This document shows positions 48,058 to 55,967 of a stretch of 64,000 nucleotides of DNA, piece by piece. Source of the stretch: Bradyrhizobium japonicum USDA 6 (GTDB taxonomy: Bacteria; Pseudomonadota; Alphaproteobacteria; Rhizobiales; Xanthobacteraceae). The notes beneath the pieces are model-generated. The model saw nothing but the letters and a program-made list of their open reading frames with translations. It searched no databases and was not told the origin of the DNA. The DNA is taken from the NCBI RefSeq assembly GCF_000284375.1, contig NC_017249.1, positions 7,557,001 through 7,621,000 on the forward strand, written 5' to 3'. The position numbers and the translations under genes are program-made. Each line of letters begins with the position of its first letter. Positions within the stretch are counted from its first letter, which is position 1.

Positions 48058-48840
48058 ATGGGCTTGGGTACGGGTATAAATACGGACTTGGCTTCGACCG
48101 ACACGTGCCGGGATGGTGCCGCCGCACCGCCGGTCGCGGCGTTGCGGATCCTGCTCGTCATTCCCTGCTTCAACGAGGAGGCCTCAATCGGCGCTCTGCT
48201 GAGCGAGATCGCGGCAACCGGCCGTGGCTACCACACCCTGGTCGTCGACGACGGCTCGTCGGACGCGACGGCCGCGGTGGCAAGCTGCCGCTCGCCGGTC
48301 GCTCGCCTCGCGCAGAATCTCGGCATCGGCGGCGCCGTGCAGACCGGCATCAAATACGCGGCCCGTCAGGATTTCGATTTCTGCATCCAGATCGACGGCG
48401 ATGGGCAGCATGATCCGCGCGCCATCGAGATGCTTCTGGACGCCCATCGCAAGGACCCGACCAACATCACCATCGGAAGCCGCTTCATCGACCATGCCGG
48501 TTTCTGCTCCACGCGCATGCGGCGCGCCGGCATCAGGTTGATCGTGCTTGCGCTCAACAGTCTTTTCAGAGGCGGCGGCCGCATCACCGATCCGACCAGC
48601 GGCATGCGCTTGCTCGACCGTTCCGCCATCGCCTTCTTCGCAAAAGCGTATCCGGCGGATTTTCCGGAGCCGATCTCGCTGGCCTGGGCCATGCGCGCAG
48701 GCCTCACCGTCAGCGAAGTTCCGGTCGAGATGCGGGCGCGGGAGACCGGCGTCAGCTCGATCGACGGATTGAAGTCGGCGAGCTACATGATCCGCGTCCT
48801 CGGTTATATCCTGCTCGCGCGCCTCGTGAGGGCGTCATGA
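48058..48840 (+). CDS. Glycosyltransferase family 2 (dolichol-phosphate-sugar-synthase-like)
   Basis: About 260 residues from ATG 48058; an ATG at 47887 is unlikely because it runs through the divergent gene. GT2 motifs are CFNEEASIGALL, VVDDGSSDAT and the catalytic QIDGDGQHDP. No C-terminal membrane domain is present. DUF2304 follows 64 bp later. GT2 plus DUF2304 pairs are common and thought to make polyprenyl-phosphate sugars. Confidence 0.85.
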   Translation: MGLGTGINTDLASTDTCRDGAAAPPVAALRILLVIPCFNEEASIGALLSEIAATGRGYHTLVVDDGSSDATAAVASCRSPVARLAQNLGIGGAVQTGIKYAARQDFDFCIQIDGDGQHDPRAIEMLLDAHRKDPTNITIGSRFIDHAGFCSTRMRRAGIRLIVLALNSLFRGGGRITDPTSGMRLLDRSAIAFFAKAYPADFPEPISLAWAMRAGLTVSEVPVEMRARETGVSSIDGLKSASYMIRVLGYILLARLVRAS

Positions 48841-48904
48841 CGCCGAGCGTCCCCGTTCCGATTTGTGGTCTCATCATCTCGTCGAACATTCCGAGGAGGC
48901 AGCC

Positions 48905-49282
48905 GTGACAGATGCCCTTCCAAGTCCGGAGACGATCGTCGTCATCTCCGCCTTTGCGCTGATCTACATGCTGGTGCTGCTGCGCAAGACGCTGCAAGGC
49001 AAGTTCGATCTCTATGACTTCCTGATGCTGTCCATGGTGGCGATCATCCCCGCGGGCTTCACGCTGTTTCCGACACTGGCCTATCTCGTCAGCCATCTGA
49101 CCGGCGTCGTGTTTCCGTTCGTCGTGATGTTCGGCGCCCTGTTCCTGGTGGTGTTCGCGTTCATGCACAACATGACGGCGCGCCTGCACAGGCTGGAGCG
49201 GCAGAACTGCGCGCTGATCCAGGAGCAGAGCCTGCTGGCGCTGGAGCTGCAGGCGAAGGAGGGCGGGCAGTCGAGCGGTTGA
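48905..49282 (+). CDS. DUF2304 family membrane protein
   Basis: 125 residues from a GTG start at 48905 with a strong GAGGAGG ribosome site. Three membrane segments (IVVISAFALIYMLVLL, LMLSMVAIIPAGFTLFP, VVFPFVVMFGALFLVVFAF) and a short helical end with RLHRLERQNCALIQEQ. DUF2304 proteins accompany GT2 glycosyltransferases, as here. Confidence 0.85.
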   Translation: MTDALPSPETIVVISAFALIYMLVLLRKTLQGKFDLYDFLMLSMVAIIPAGFTLFPTLAYLVSHLTGVVFPFVVMFGALFLVVFAFMHNMTARLHRLERQNCALIQEQSLLALELQAKEGGQSSG

Positions 49283-49286
49283 GCGT

Positions 49287-49778
49287 TCAGCGCCACGTCG
49301 CGGTCAGCGGCTGGCCGTCCAGCACTTCCGCGAGCCTTTGCCGCGTGCCTGACGTGGTGCCCTCGGGCAGCGCCGTGATCGCGAAGAATCCGCATTCGAC
49401 GATCTCGTGGTTGGGCTGAGGGACGCGATCCTGCCTGAACTGCCTGACCACATAGACCGCGACGTGGTCGCGGCGGGAAACGTGGCTGTTGAGGAAGATG
49501 CCGTGCAGCACCGCGTCACCGGTGAGATCGATGTCCCCCTCCTCCTTGAGCTCGCGCCGCATCGCCTGCTCCATGGTCTCGCCAAGATCGACGCCGCCGC
49601 CGGGCAGATACCAGCCGGTGATGTAGCTGTGCCTGACCAGGAACACACGGTTCTCGGAATCCAGCACCACGGCGCGGACGCCGAGCGTCATGCCGCGGAC
49701 AAGCAGGAAATAGGCGTGGAAGATTCGCCGCAGCAGCGGTTCGAATGTCCGTCGGACGCTGTTCAGACGATCCCCCAT
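49287..49778 (-). CDS. NUDIX hydrolase
   Basis: 163 residues from ATG 49778 (MGDRLNSVRRTFE). The Nudix box GGGVDLGETMEQAMRREL followed by KEEG is complete. The alternative start at 49865 would add 29 residues coded by 12-bp tandem repeats (GSFL repeats) and is unlikely. A GGGAG ribosome site lies 6 bp before 49778. Substrate unknown. Confidence 0.87.
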   Translation of the reverse strand: MGDRLNSVRRTFEPLLRRIFHAYFLLVRGMTLGVRAVVLDSENRVFLVRHSYITGWYLPGGGVDLGETMEQAMRRELKEEGDIDLTGDAVLHGIFLNSHVSRRDHVAVYVVRQFRQDRVPQPNHEIVECGFFAITALPEGTTSGTRQRLAEVLDGQPLTATWR

Positions 49779-49780
49779 CA

Positions 49781-49840
49781 GGCTCCCAAAAAAACTCCCG
49801 AGAAAACTCCCGAGGAAACTCCCAAGAAAACTGCCATGAA
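49781..49840 (-). repeat. Five tandem 12-bp units before the NUDIX gene
   Basis: Units begin at 49781, 49793, 49805, 49817 and 49829, based on AACTCCCGAGAA with a few changes. On the minus strand most units carry GGGAG, a ribosome-site-like sequence, with the last used by the gene. Being a multiple of three, unit number changes would not shift the longer alternative frame. Confidence 0.8.
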
Positions 49841-49918
49841 GCCCGGGTCCGGGCCCCGCTTGCACAGTCCTCGCGACCTTGCCATTACAGCGGACGAATA
49901 GCGAGGCAATCGCGCGCC

Positions 49919-50800
49919 ATGGCCCCCTTCACGCTCGCCCATCTGTCCGACCCGCATCTGCCGCCGTTGCCGAAGCCACGGCTGATCGAGCTCGCGGGCA
50001 AGCGCGCGCTCGGCTACGTCAACTGGACGCGCAACCGCCACAAGTACCAGCGCCGCGAGGTGCTCGACGCGCTCGTCGCCGACGTCCAGGCGCAGACGCC
50101 CGACCACATCGCCGTCACAGGCGATCTCGTCAATCTGGCGCTGGAGGCGGAGTTCGCACCGGCGCGTGCCTGGCTCGACGGCGTCGGTCCGCCCGACCGC
50201 GTCACCACCATTCCCGGCAATCACGATGCCTATGTCCGCGCCACCTCTCACCGCTTCGGCGAGACCTTTGCACCCTATCTTGCAGGCGACGACGGCAGCA
50301 TCGGCTTTCCGGGCGTGCGCCGGCGCGGGCCGCTCGCGCTGATCAGCCTGTCCACGGCGGTGCCGACCCTGCCGCTGATGGCGACGGGCACGCTCGGCCG
50401 CGATCAGCTCGCATCCCTCGAAGCGGTCCTCGACCGCCTCGCCGCCGAAGACGCCTTCCGCGTGCTGCTGGTGCATCATCCGCTGAAGTCGGGCGCGCGC
50501 CAGAAACGGATGACCGATGCGGCTGCGCTGCTGGCACTGATCAAGCGTCACGGCGTCGAGCTGATCCTGCACGGGCACGACCACATTCATTCGACGATGT
50601 GGTTCGAGGGCCCCAACGGCAACATCCCCGCGGTCGGCGTGCCGTCGGCCTCCGCGCTCGCCCACGGGCGCTACCCGGCGGCAGCGTATAATTTGTTCAC
50701 GATCGAGAAAGACAATTCCGGCTGGCGCTGCGAGCAGACCGTGCGGGGCCTCGGATCCGGATTTCAGATCCGGCAGATCAAGCAGGCAAGGTTGATCTAG
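49919..50800 (+). CDS. Metallophosphoesterase family protein
   Basis: 293 residues from ATG 49919. Motifs are HLSDPHL, GDLVN, PGNHD, VLLVHHP and LHGHDHIH, a complete calcineurin-like dimetal site. The substrate is not identifiable. The ATG is preceded by AGCGAGG. It runs divergently from the Nudix gene with the 12-bp repeats between. Confidence 0.9.
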   Translation: MAPFTLAHLSDPHLPPLPKPRLIELAGKRALGYVNWTRNRHKYQRREVLDALVADVQAQTPDHIAVTGDLVNLALEAEFAPARAWLDGVGPPDRVTTIPGNHDAYVRATSHRFGETFAPYLAGDDGSIGFPGVRRRGPLALISLSTAVPTLPLMATGTLGRDQLASLEAVLDRLAAEDAFRVLLVHHPLKSGARQKRMTDAAALLALIKRHGVELILHGHDHIHSTMWFEGPNGNIPAVGVPSASALAHGRYPAAAYNLFTIEKDNSGWRCEQTVRGLGSGFQIRQIKQARLI

Positions 50801-50847
50801 TTCGCCGTCATTGGTGAATATCGACAGCAATGACGGCGGAGGGCGTC

Positions 50848-51402
50848 TCACCAGCTCCGCAGGGCCGCCAGCACGGCGAGGCCGAACAAGGCGGCCGCGC
50901 CGAAAATGAATCCGAACACGAACGGCCAGACGCGCGAGCGGCGCGGCGGCTCGGCGGCCACGGGCTTCGGCTCGGGCGGGACCACCATGGCGTGCTCGCG
51001 TTCGATCATGCGGCGAGCGACGTAGTCGGTCACGGCTTCGACGATCATTGCGGTGTCGTGCGATTCGGCGAGCACGATGCGGCCGAAGCGGGTGTCCTGG
51101 ACGAAGCGGTACATCCGCTTGTCGCGCCCCATCATGATGTGTGCGACGACATCGATCCAGAGTCTGGGCGTATCGCCCTGGCTGATACCGCGATCGAACA
51201 GGTCGATCTGGTCGGGCACCTGCGCGAACAGGGGATCGAGCGCGTCGTTGAGGATCTCCAGCCGCGCCACCTCCGCGTCGCGCAAATCGACGACCACACC
51301 GGTCCGGTCGGCGGCCTCGATCCGTGCGCGCAGCAGCGCGTCGCGCAGCCGCACCGGGCGCGGCTGGCTGGGATGGGTCCCGCTGGTCTCAGGCTCTGAC
51401 AT
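50848..51402 (-). CDS. Hypothetical protein with C-terminal membrane anchor
   Basis: 184 residues. The soluble N-terminal part (about 1-140) has VVVDLRDAEVARLEILNDAL and a later MMGRDKRMYRFVQDTRFGRIVLAES. A Pro-rich stretch leads to a membrane segment (VFGFIFGAAALFGLAVLAAL) at the end. I do not recognise the family. It would sit in the inner membrane facing the cytoplasm. Confidence 0.6.
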   Translation of the reverse strand: MSEPETSGTHPSQPRPVRLRDALLRARIEAADRTGVVVDLRDAEVARLEILNDALDPLFAQVPDQIDLFDRGISQGDTPRLWIDVVAHIMMGRDKRMYRFVQDTRFGRIVLAESHDTAMIVEAVTDYVARRMIEREHAMVVPPEPKPVAAEPPRRSRVWPFVFGFIFGAAALFGLAVLAALRSW

Positions 51403-51617
51403 TGTCGGCCTCGTCCTCGACTTTCCCCCATTAACCTATCAGCAACCAAACCCTCCGCAAAGGGTCCACAATTCCAGAGACTTACGGCGCCCACAGCCGA
51501 TTGACCTGTACCAAAAACAGACGATCCCACCCGGCTTGCGCCGGATGGGACCCTCCGTCCTTGGACGTTTCTTGATCCGATCGTGATGCGATCACGCATC
51601 ACGGTCTAATTTTGTTT

Positions 51618-51666
51618 GAGCCTGATCTTCTCGGAAAACCGGTTTCCACTTTTCCGGATCATGCTC
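51618..51666. repeat. 49-bp palindromic repeat, copy B
   Basis: Reverse-oriented copy of 40340-40388 with three mismatches. It follows the DUF4170 gene stop and could serve as its transcript end. Confidence 0.85.
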
Positions 51667-51677
51667 TCAGGCAGCCG

Positions 51678-51887
51678 TCAGGCCGAGACCCGCGACGGCT
51701 CTTCCACGATCGAGAAGCGGACACCGGCCTTGTGGCGGTTCTCTTCCGAGACCGAGCGCCAGGCATCCTCGGCTTCCTTGCGGGTCTTGAACGGACCCTG
51801 CACCTGGGCCGAGCCTTCCACGAGCTTGTGGAAGTTCATCGAACCGAACTCGCCGCCGATCACCCAGAAATTGCTGCCTTTGGTCAT
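51678..51887 (-). CDS. DUF4170-like small protein
   Basis: 69 residues. NFWVIGGEFGSMNFHKLVEG, then GPFKTRKEAEDAWRS, is the DUF4170 pattern. Function unknown. A GAGGAGAC ribosome site precedes it. It lies 30 bp downstream of aceA in the same direction, so it may be cotranscribed with isocitrate lyase. Confidence 0.75.
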   Translation of the reverse strand: MTKGSNFWVIGGEFGSMNFHKLVEGSAQVQGPFKTRKEAEDAWRSVSEENRHKAGVRFSIVEEPSRVSA

Positions 51888-51917
51888 TGTCAGTCTCCTC
51901 TTGGATAGCGTGGTGCG

Positions 51918-53552
51918 TTAGCCGAACTGGTTCATCGTGTTGTGGGCGCCGCCCGCCTTCAGGGCAGCCTCGCCGGCGAAGTATTCCTTGTGGTCGTCGC
52001 CGATGTCGGAGCCGGCCATGTTCTGATGCTTGGCGCAGGCGATGCCCTGGCGGATCTCGGCGCGCTGCACGTTCTTCACGTAGCCGAGCATGCCCTGGTC
52101 GCCGAAATATTCCTTCGCCAGATTGTCGGTCGAGAGCGCCGCCGTGTGGTAGGTCGGCAACGTGATCAGGTGATGGAAGATGCCGGCGCGCTTGGCTGAA
52201 TCGGCCTGGAAGGTGCGGATGCGCTCGTCGGCTTCCTTCGCCAGCGGCGTATCGTCGTATTCCGGCTTCATCAGCTCGGCGCGGTTGTACTTGCTGACGT
52301 CCTGGCCGGCTTCCTTCATCGCGTCGTAGACCTGCCAACGGAAGTTGATGGTCCAGTTGAACGACGGCGAGTTGTTGTAGGCCAGCTTCGCGTTCGGAAC
52401 CACCTTGCGGATCCGGTCGACCATCTTGGCGATCTGCTCGATATGCGGCTTCTCGGTCTCGATCCAGAGCAGGTCGGCGCCGTTCTGGAGCGAGGTGATG
52501 CTGTCGAGCACGCAGCGGTCTTCGCCGGTGCCCGGGCGGAACTGATAGAGATTGGACGGCAGCCGCTTCGGACGCATCATCTTGCCGTCGCGGTTGATGA
52601 TGACATCACCGTTGCGGGCGTTCCCGGCCGTGACTTCCTCGCAATCCAGGAAGCTGTTGTAGAGGTCACCGAGGTCGCCGGGCTTGTGGCTGACGGCGAT
52701 CTGCTGCGTGAGGCCGGCGCCGAGCGAGTCGGTGCGGGTCACGATGACGCCGTCTTCGACGCCGAGCTCGAGGAAGGCGTGGCGGCAGGCGCGGATCTTC
52801 GCGATGAACACCTCGTGCGGCACGGTGACCTTGCCGTCCTGGTGACCGCACTGCTTCTCGTCCGAGACCTGGTTCTCGATCTGCAGCGCGCAGGCGCCCG
52901 CTTCGATCATCTTCTTGGCGAGCAGATAGGTCGCCTCGGCGTTGCCGAAGCCGGCGTCGATGTCGGCGATAACAGGCACGACATGGGTCTGGAAGTTGTC
53001 GATCTTCTCGATCAGCTCCTTCTCCCTGGTCTTGTCGCCTTCCTTGCGCGCCTTGTCGAGGCTGCGGAAGATGTCGTTCAGCTCGCGCGAGTCGGCTTGA
53101 CGCAGGAAGGTATAGAGCTCCTCGATCAGGGCGGGCACCGAGGTCTTCTCGTGCATCGACTGGTCGGGCAGCGGCCCGAACTCCGAGCGCAGCGCCGCGA
53201 TCATCCAGCCGGACAGGTACAGATAGGTGCGGTCGGTCTTGCCGCCGAAGTGCTTCTTGACCGAGATCAGCTTCTGCTGGGCGATGAAGCCGTGCCAGCA
53301 GCCCAGTGACTGCGTGTACTTGGTCGGATCGTTGTCATAGGCCGCCATGTCGGCCCGCATCAAAGCCGCGGTGTAGCGGGCGATGTCCAGGCCGGTCTTG
53401 AAGCGGTTCTGCAGCCGCATGCGCGCGACGGCCTCGGCCGACACCCCGTTCCAGGTCGGCTGGGTCTTGAGGAGCGCCTGCGCCGCCTCAACCTCGCTCT
53501 GATACGAGGCCGGGCCCTGAAGGGTGCTGATGCCACGGGGCTGGTAATTCAT
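51918..53552 (-). CDS. aceA: Isocitrate lyase
   Basis: 544 residues, the longer isocitrate lyase form. It splits isocitrate into glyoxylate and succinate in the glyoxylate cycle. The active-site loop reads QCGHQDGK with KKCGH changed to KQCGH as in this subfamily. IADIDAGFGNAEATYLLAKK and NNSPSFNW are present. The regulator of the RamB/ScfR type is divergent with 357 bp between, so expression is probably tied to acetate or fatty-acid use. Confidence 0.95.
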   Translation of the reverse strand: MNYQPRGISTLQGPASYQSEVEAAQALLKTQPTWNGVSAEAVARMRLQNRFKTGLDIARYTAALMRADMAAYDNDPTKYTQSLGCWHGFIAQQKLISVKKHFGGKTDRTYLYLSGWMIAALRSEFGPLPDQSMHEKTSVPALIEELYTFLRQADSRELNDIFRSLDKARKEGDKTREKELIEKIDNFQTHVVPVIADIDAGFGNAEATYLLAKKMIEAGACALQIENQVSDEKQCGHQDGKVTVPHEVFIAKIRACRHAFLELGVEDGVIVTRTDSLGAGLTQQIAVSHKPGDLGDLYNSFLDCEEVTAGNARNGDVIINRDGKMMRPKRLPSNLYQFRPGTGEDRCVLDSITSLQNGADLLWIETEKPHIEQIAKMVDRIRKVVPNAKLAYNNSPSFNWTINFRWQVYDAMKEAGQDVSKYNRAELMKPEYDDTPLAKEADERIRTFQADSAKRAGIFHHLITLPTYHTAALSTDNLAKEYFGDQGMLGYVKNVQRAEIRQGIACAKHQNMAGSDIGDDHKEYFAGEAALKAGGAHNTMNQFG

Positions 53553-53570
53553 CTGCTCGATCCTTTCGCT

Positions 53571-53697
53571 GATGACAACTCAATTTGTCATCGACATTTT
53601 TGACAGTGCATTGCGAAATGCGTGTCATGAGCTAAACGCCAGAAAGCGAAGTTCGTACAGAGGCCTTGTATTTGAATGGTGATGTCATGTAACATCA
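53571..53697. promoter_or_regulatory. Cluster of inverted repeats between aceA and its likely regulator
   Basis: Three sites: GATGACA-8-TGTCATC (53571-53592), TGACA...GCATTGCGAAATGC...TGTCA (53601-53627, imperfect), and TGATGT-6-ACATCA (53680-53697). The DNA after them is AT-rich. They are good candidates for binding by the divergent regulator or its own promoter. Confidence 0.6.
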
Positions 53698-53748
53698 GAA
53701 CATGTAATAGATGTTATTTTGTAAATCTTGTAAAGAATATAGGTCAAT

Positions 53749-53910
53749 ATGACTGTCCTTGATGCGCCTGTAATTCCCTGGGGAGATCTGAAAATGCCCG
53801 CCGAGTCCGATTTCTTCTCCCTCTCCCCGTCCTTACAGGGGCGCGACGAGCTTCGTTCGCGCTGGGAGCGTCGGGGTGAGGGGCTCTCTCCGCGCGCGGG
53901 GAGAGGCTGA
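53749..53910 (+). CDS. Possible 53-residue upstream ORF coupled to scfR
   Basis: ATG at 53749 opens an uninterrupted frame whose TGA overlaps the scfR ATG by one base (TGATG). The start MTVLDAPVIPWGDLKMPAE is not repeat-derived, but the rest (SLQGRDELRSRWERRGEGL) is translation of a GC-rich repeat. AGG is 5 bp before the start. It could be a leader whose translation opens the ribosome site of the regulator, or noise. Confidence 0.35.
   Translation: MTVLDAPVIPWGDLKMPAESDFFSLSPSLQGRDELRSRWERRGEGLSPRAGRG
53884..53905 (+). promoter_or_regulatory. Hairpin covering the scfR ribosome binding site
   Basis: 53884-53892 pairs with 53897-53905 (nine pairs, one G-U, loop CGCG). The 3' arm contains GGGGAGAGG, the ribosome binding site of the gene starting at 53910. 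The stem derives from a common GC-rich repeat. Confidence 0.55.
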
Positions 53911-55355
53911 TGCCCGCCGCCTCGGGGAAAAAGCTGTTCGTCGGCCCGCGCTTCCGGCGGATCCGGCAGCAATTGGGGCTGTCGCAGACCCAGATCGCCG
54001 AGGGGCTCGGGATCTCGCCGAGCTACGTCAACCTGATCGAGCGCAACCAGCGCCCGGTGACGGCACAGATCCTGCTGCGGCTGGCCGAGACCTATGACCT
54101 CGACCTGCGCGACCTCGCGACCGCTGACGAGGACCGCTTCTTCGCCGAGCTGAACGAGATCTTCTCCGATCCGCTGTTCCGCCAGATCGACGTTCCCAAG
54201 CAGGAACTGCGCGACCTTGCCGAGCTCTGTCCCGGCGTCACCCATGCGCTGCAACGGCTCTATGCCGCCTATGCCGAGGCCCGCCAGGGCGAGACCTTGG
54301 CCGCGGCGCAGATGGCCGACCGCGACGTCGGCACGCGCTATGAGGCCAATCCTGTCGAGCGCGTGCGCGAGCTGATCGAGGCCAACCGCAACTATTTTCC
54401 GGAGCTGGAGCAGGCCGCGGAGACTCTTCGCGACGAACTGAACGTGCCGGCCGAAGGGCTCTATGCCGCGCTCGCCGCACGCCTTCGCGAAAAGCATTCG
54501 ATCCAGACCCGCATCATGCCGGTCGACGTGATGCGCGAGACGCTCAGGCGTTTCGACCGCCATCGCCGCCAGCTCTTGATCTCCGAGCTGGTCGATCCGC
54601 CCGGCCGCGCGTTCCAGCTCGCCTTCCAGCTGGGCCTCGGTGAATGCGCGCAAGCCCTGGAGACCATCATCGGCCGCGCCGGTCCACTCGACGACGCGCC
54701 GCGCCGCCTGTTCCGCATCACGCTCGCCAACTATTTTGCGGCGGCCGTGATGATGCCCTACCCGGCCTTCCTCGCCGCAGCGGAGGCCTTGAACTACGAC
54801 ATCCACGTGCTGGCGCAGCGCTTCAATTCCGGCTTCGAGCAGGTCTGCCATCGCCTCACCACGCTGCAACGGCCGAACGCGCGCGGCATTCCGTTCTTCC
54901 TGCTGCGCGTCGACAATGCCGGCAACGTGTCGAAACGCTTTTCCTCCGGCACGTTCCCGTTCTCGAAATTCGGCGGCACCTGTCCGCTATGGAACGTGCA
55001 CTCGACCTTCGACACGCCGGATCGCCTGTTGAAGCAGGTGATCGAGCTGTCCGACGGCACGCGCTATTTCTCGATCGCGCAGATGGTGCGCCGCCCCGTC
55101 GCGCCGCATCCACTGCCGCAGCCGCGCTTCGCGATCGGCCTCGGCTGCGAGATCCGCCACGCCGCCCGCCTCGTCTACGCCTCCGGCCTGGATTTGGAGA
55201 AAACGGAAGGCACGCCGATCGGCGTCAACTGCCGCCTCTGCGAACGCGAAAACTGCGCCCAGCGCGCCGAGCCGCCGATCACGCGCACGCTGATTTTGGA
55301 CGAAACGACAAGGCGGGTGTCGAGTTTCGCGTTCTCGAATGCACGGGAGTTGTGA
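53910..55355 (+). CDS. RamB/ScfR-type short-chain-acyl-CoA-responsive regulator (HTH-XRE + C-terminal zinc domain)
   Basis: 481 residues. An XRE helix-turn-helix spans about 12-66 (LGLSQTQIAEGLGISPSYVNLIERNQ). A peptidase-like middle part follows (PGRAFQLAFQLG). The C-terminal domain ends with a Cys set CRLCERENCAQR. This matches regulators of the glyoxylate/acetate response. It is divergent from isocitrate lyase, which fits that role. The ligand is not proved here. Confidence 0.88.
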   Translation: MPAASGKKLFVGPRFRRIRQQLGLSQTQIAEGLGISPSYVNLIERNQRPVTAQILLRLAETYDLDLRDLATADEDRFFAELNEIFSDPLFRQIDVPKQELRDLAELCPGVTHALQRLYAAYAEARQGETLAAAQMADRDVGTRYEANPVERVRELIEANRNYFPELEQAAETLRDELNVPAEGLYAALAARLREKHSIQTRIMPVDVMRETLRRFDRHRRQLLISELVDPPGRAFQLAFQLGLGECAQALETIIGRAGPLDDAPRRLFRITLANYFAAAVMMPYPAFLAAAEALNYDIHVLAQRFNSGFEQVCHRLTTLQRPNARGIPFFLLRVDNAGNVSKRFSSGTFPFSKFGGTCPLWNVHSTFDTPDRLLKQVIELSDGTRYFSIAQMVRRPVAPHPLPQPRFAIGLGCEIRHAARLVYASGLDLEKTEGTPIGVNCRLCERENCAQRAEPPITRTLILDETTRRVSSFAFSNAREL

Positions 55356-55365
55356 GGGGGCTCCG

Positions 55366-55415
55366 CTGTCATGCCCCGCCTAGTGCGCAATTGCGCACGG
55401 GGCGGGGCATGACAG
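55366..55415. repeat. 50-bp near-perfect palindrome after the regulator gene
   Basis: Arms CTGTCATGCCCCGCC (55366-55380) and GGCGGGGCATGACAG (55401-55415) are exact complements around GTGCGCAATTGCGCAC. The core matches the element at 1455-1496. It probably forms a strong hairpin at the transcript end. Confidence 0.8.
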
Positions 55416-55449
55416 TGAAGAATGTGGCCTGACTGACCCGCCTCGCACG

Positions 55450-55743
55450 TCACGCCAGCGTATGCACGATCACAGGCCCCGCGGCAGCGCTCGCATGCCC
55501 TGCAAGCAGCGGCCCCAGATCCTTCTCGATCCAGGCGATCGCACGCCGGTTCGCCTCCTCCGCCTGCTCGAACTTGTCGAAGATGGAGATCGCGGTGACC
55601 GTGTCGTCGCCGGCATAGACGACGTAGTAGGCCCTGAAGCCGTCGACGTCGCTGATGATCGGAACGGCGCCGTCCTTGATGCGGCGCGCCAGCTCTTCGG
55701 CGCTCCCGCTTTTCGCCTTGGCCTGACGGATGGCGGCATACAT
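55450..55743 (-). CDS. Small protein resembling antibiotic-biosynthesis-monooxygenase-fold proteins
   Basis: 97 residues. A ferredoxin-like alpha/beta pattern is suggested by AYYVVYAGDDTVTAISIFDKFEQAEEANRRA. Proteins of this kind act as small cofactorless oxygenases or are of unknown role. No partner genes are near. Confidence 0.6.
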   Translation of the reverse strand: MYAAIRQAKAKSGSAEELARRIKDGAVPIISDVDGFRAYYVVYAGDDTVTAISIFDKFEQAEEANRRAIAWIEKDLGPLLAGHASAAAGPVIVHTLA

Positions 55744-55967
55744 GGCATCCTCCTCCGGCTATTGCTGTCGGGCATGTGCCCGGCTTCGATCCTACGCCGA
55801 AGCGCGCGACCAATCCACGCTTGGTTAACCCGGCACTAATCCGTCTCCGCGATCTGCAACCAACGGTTAAGCACGCCTCAACATCGGTGCCTTAGTCTCG
55901 CCCCACTCACTTTTCGCAAACGGCGACGGCCTATTCTGCCGGGTGAAGTGACATCAGGGGGTTCACC
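55744..55967. other. Intergenic DNA without a recognisable gene
   Basis: 224 bp between divergent genes. No hairpin or terminator stands out. The GAAGTGACATCAGGGGGTT before 55968 contains the ribosome site of the next gene. Confidence 0.35.
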
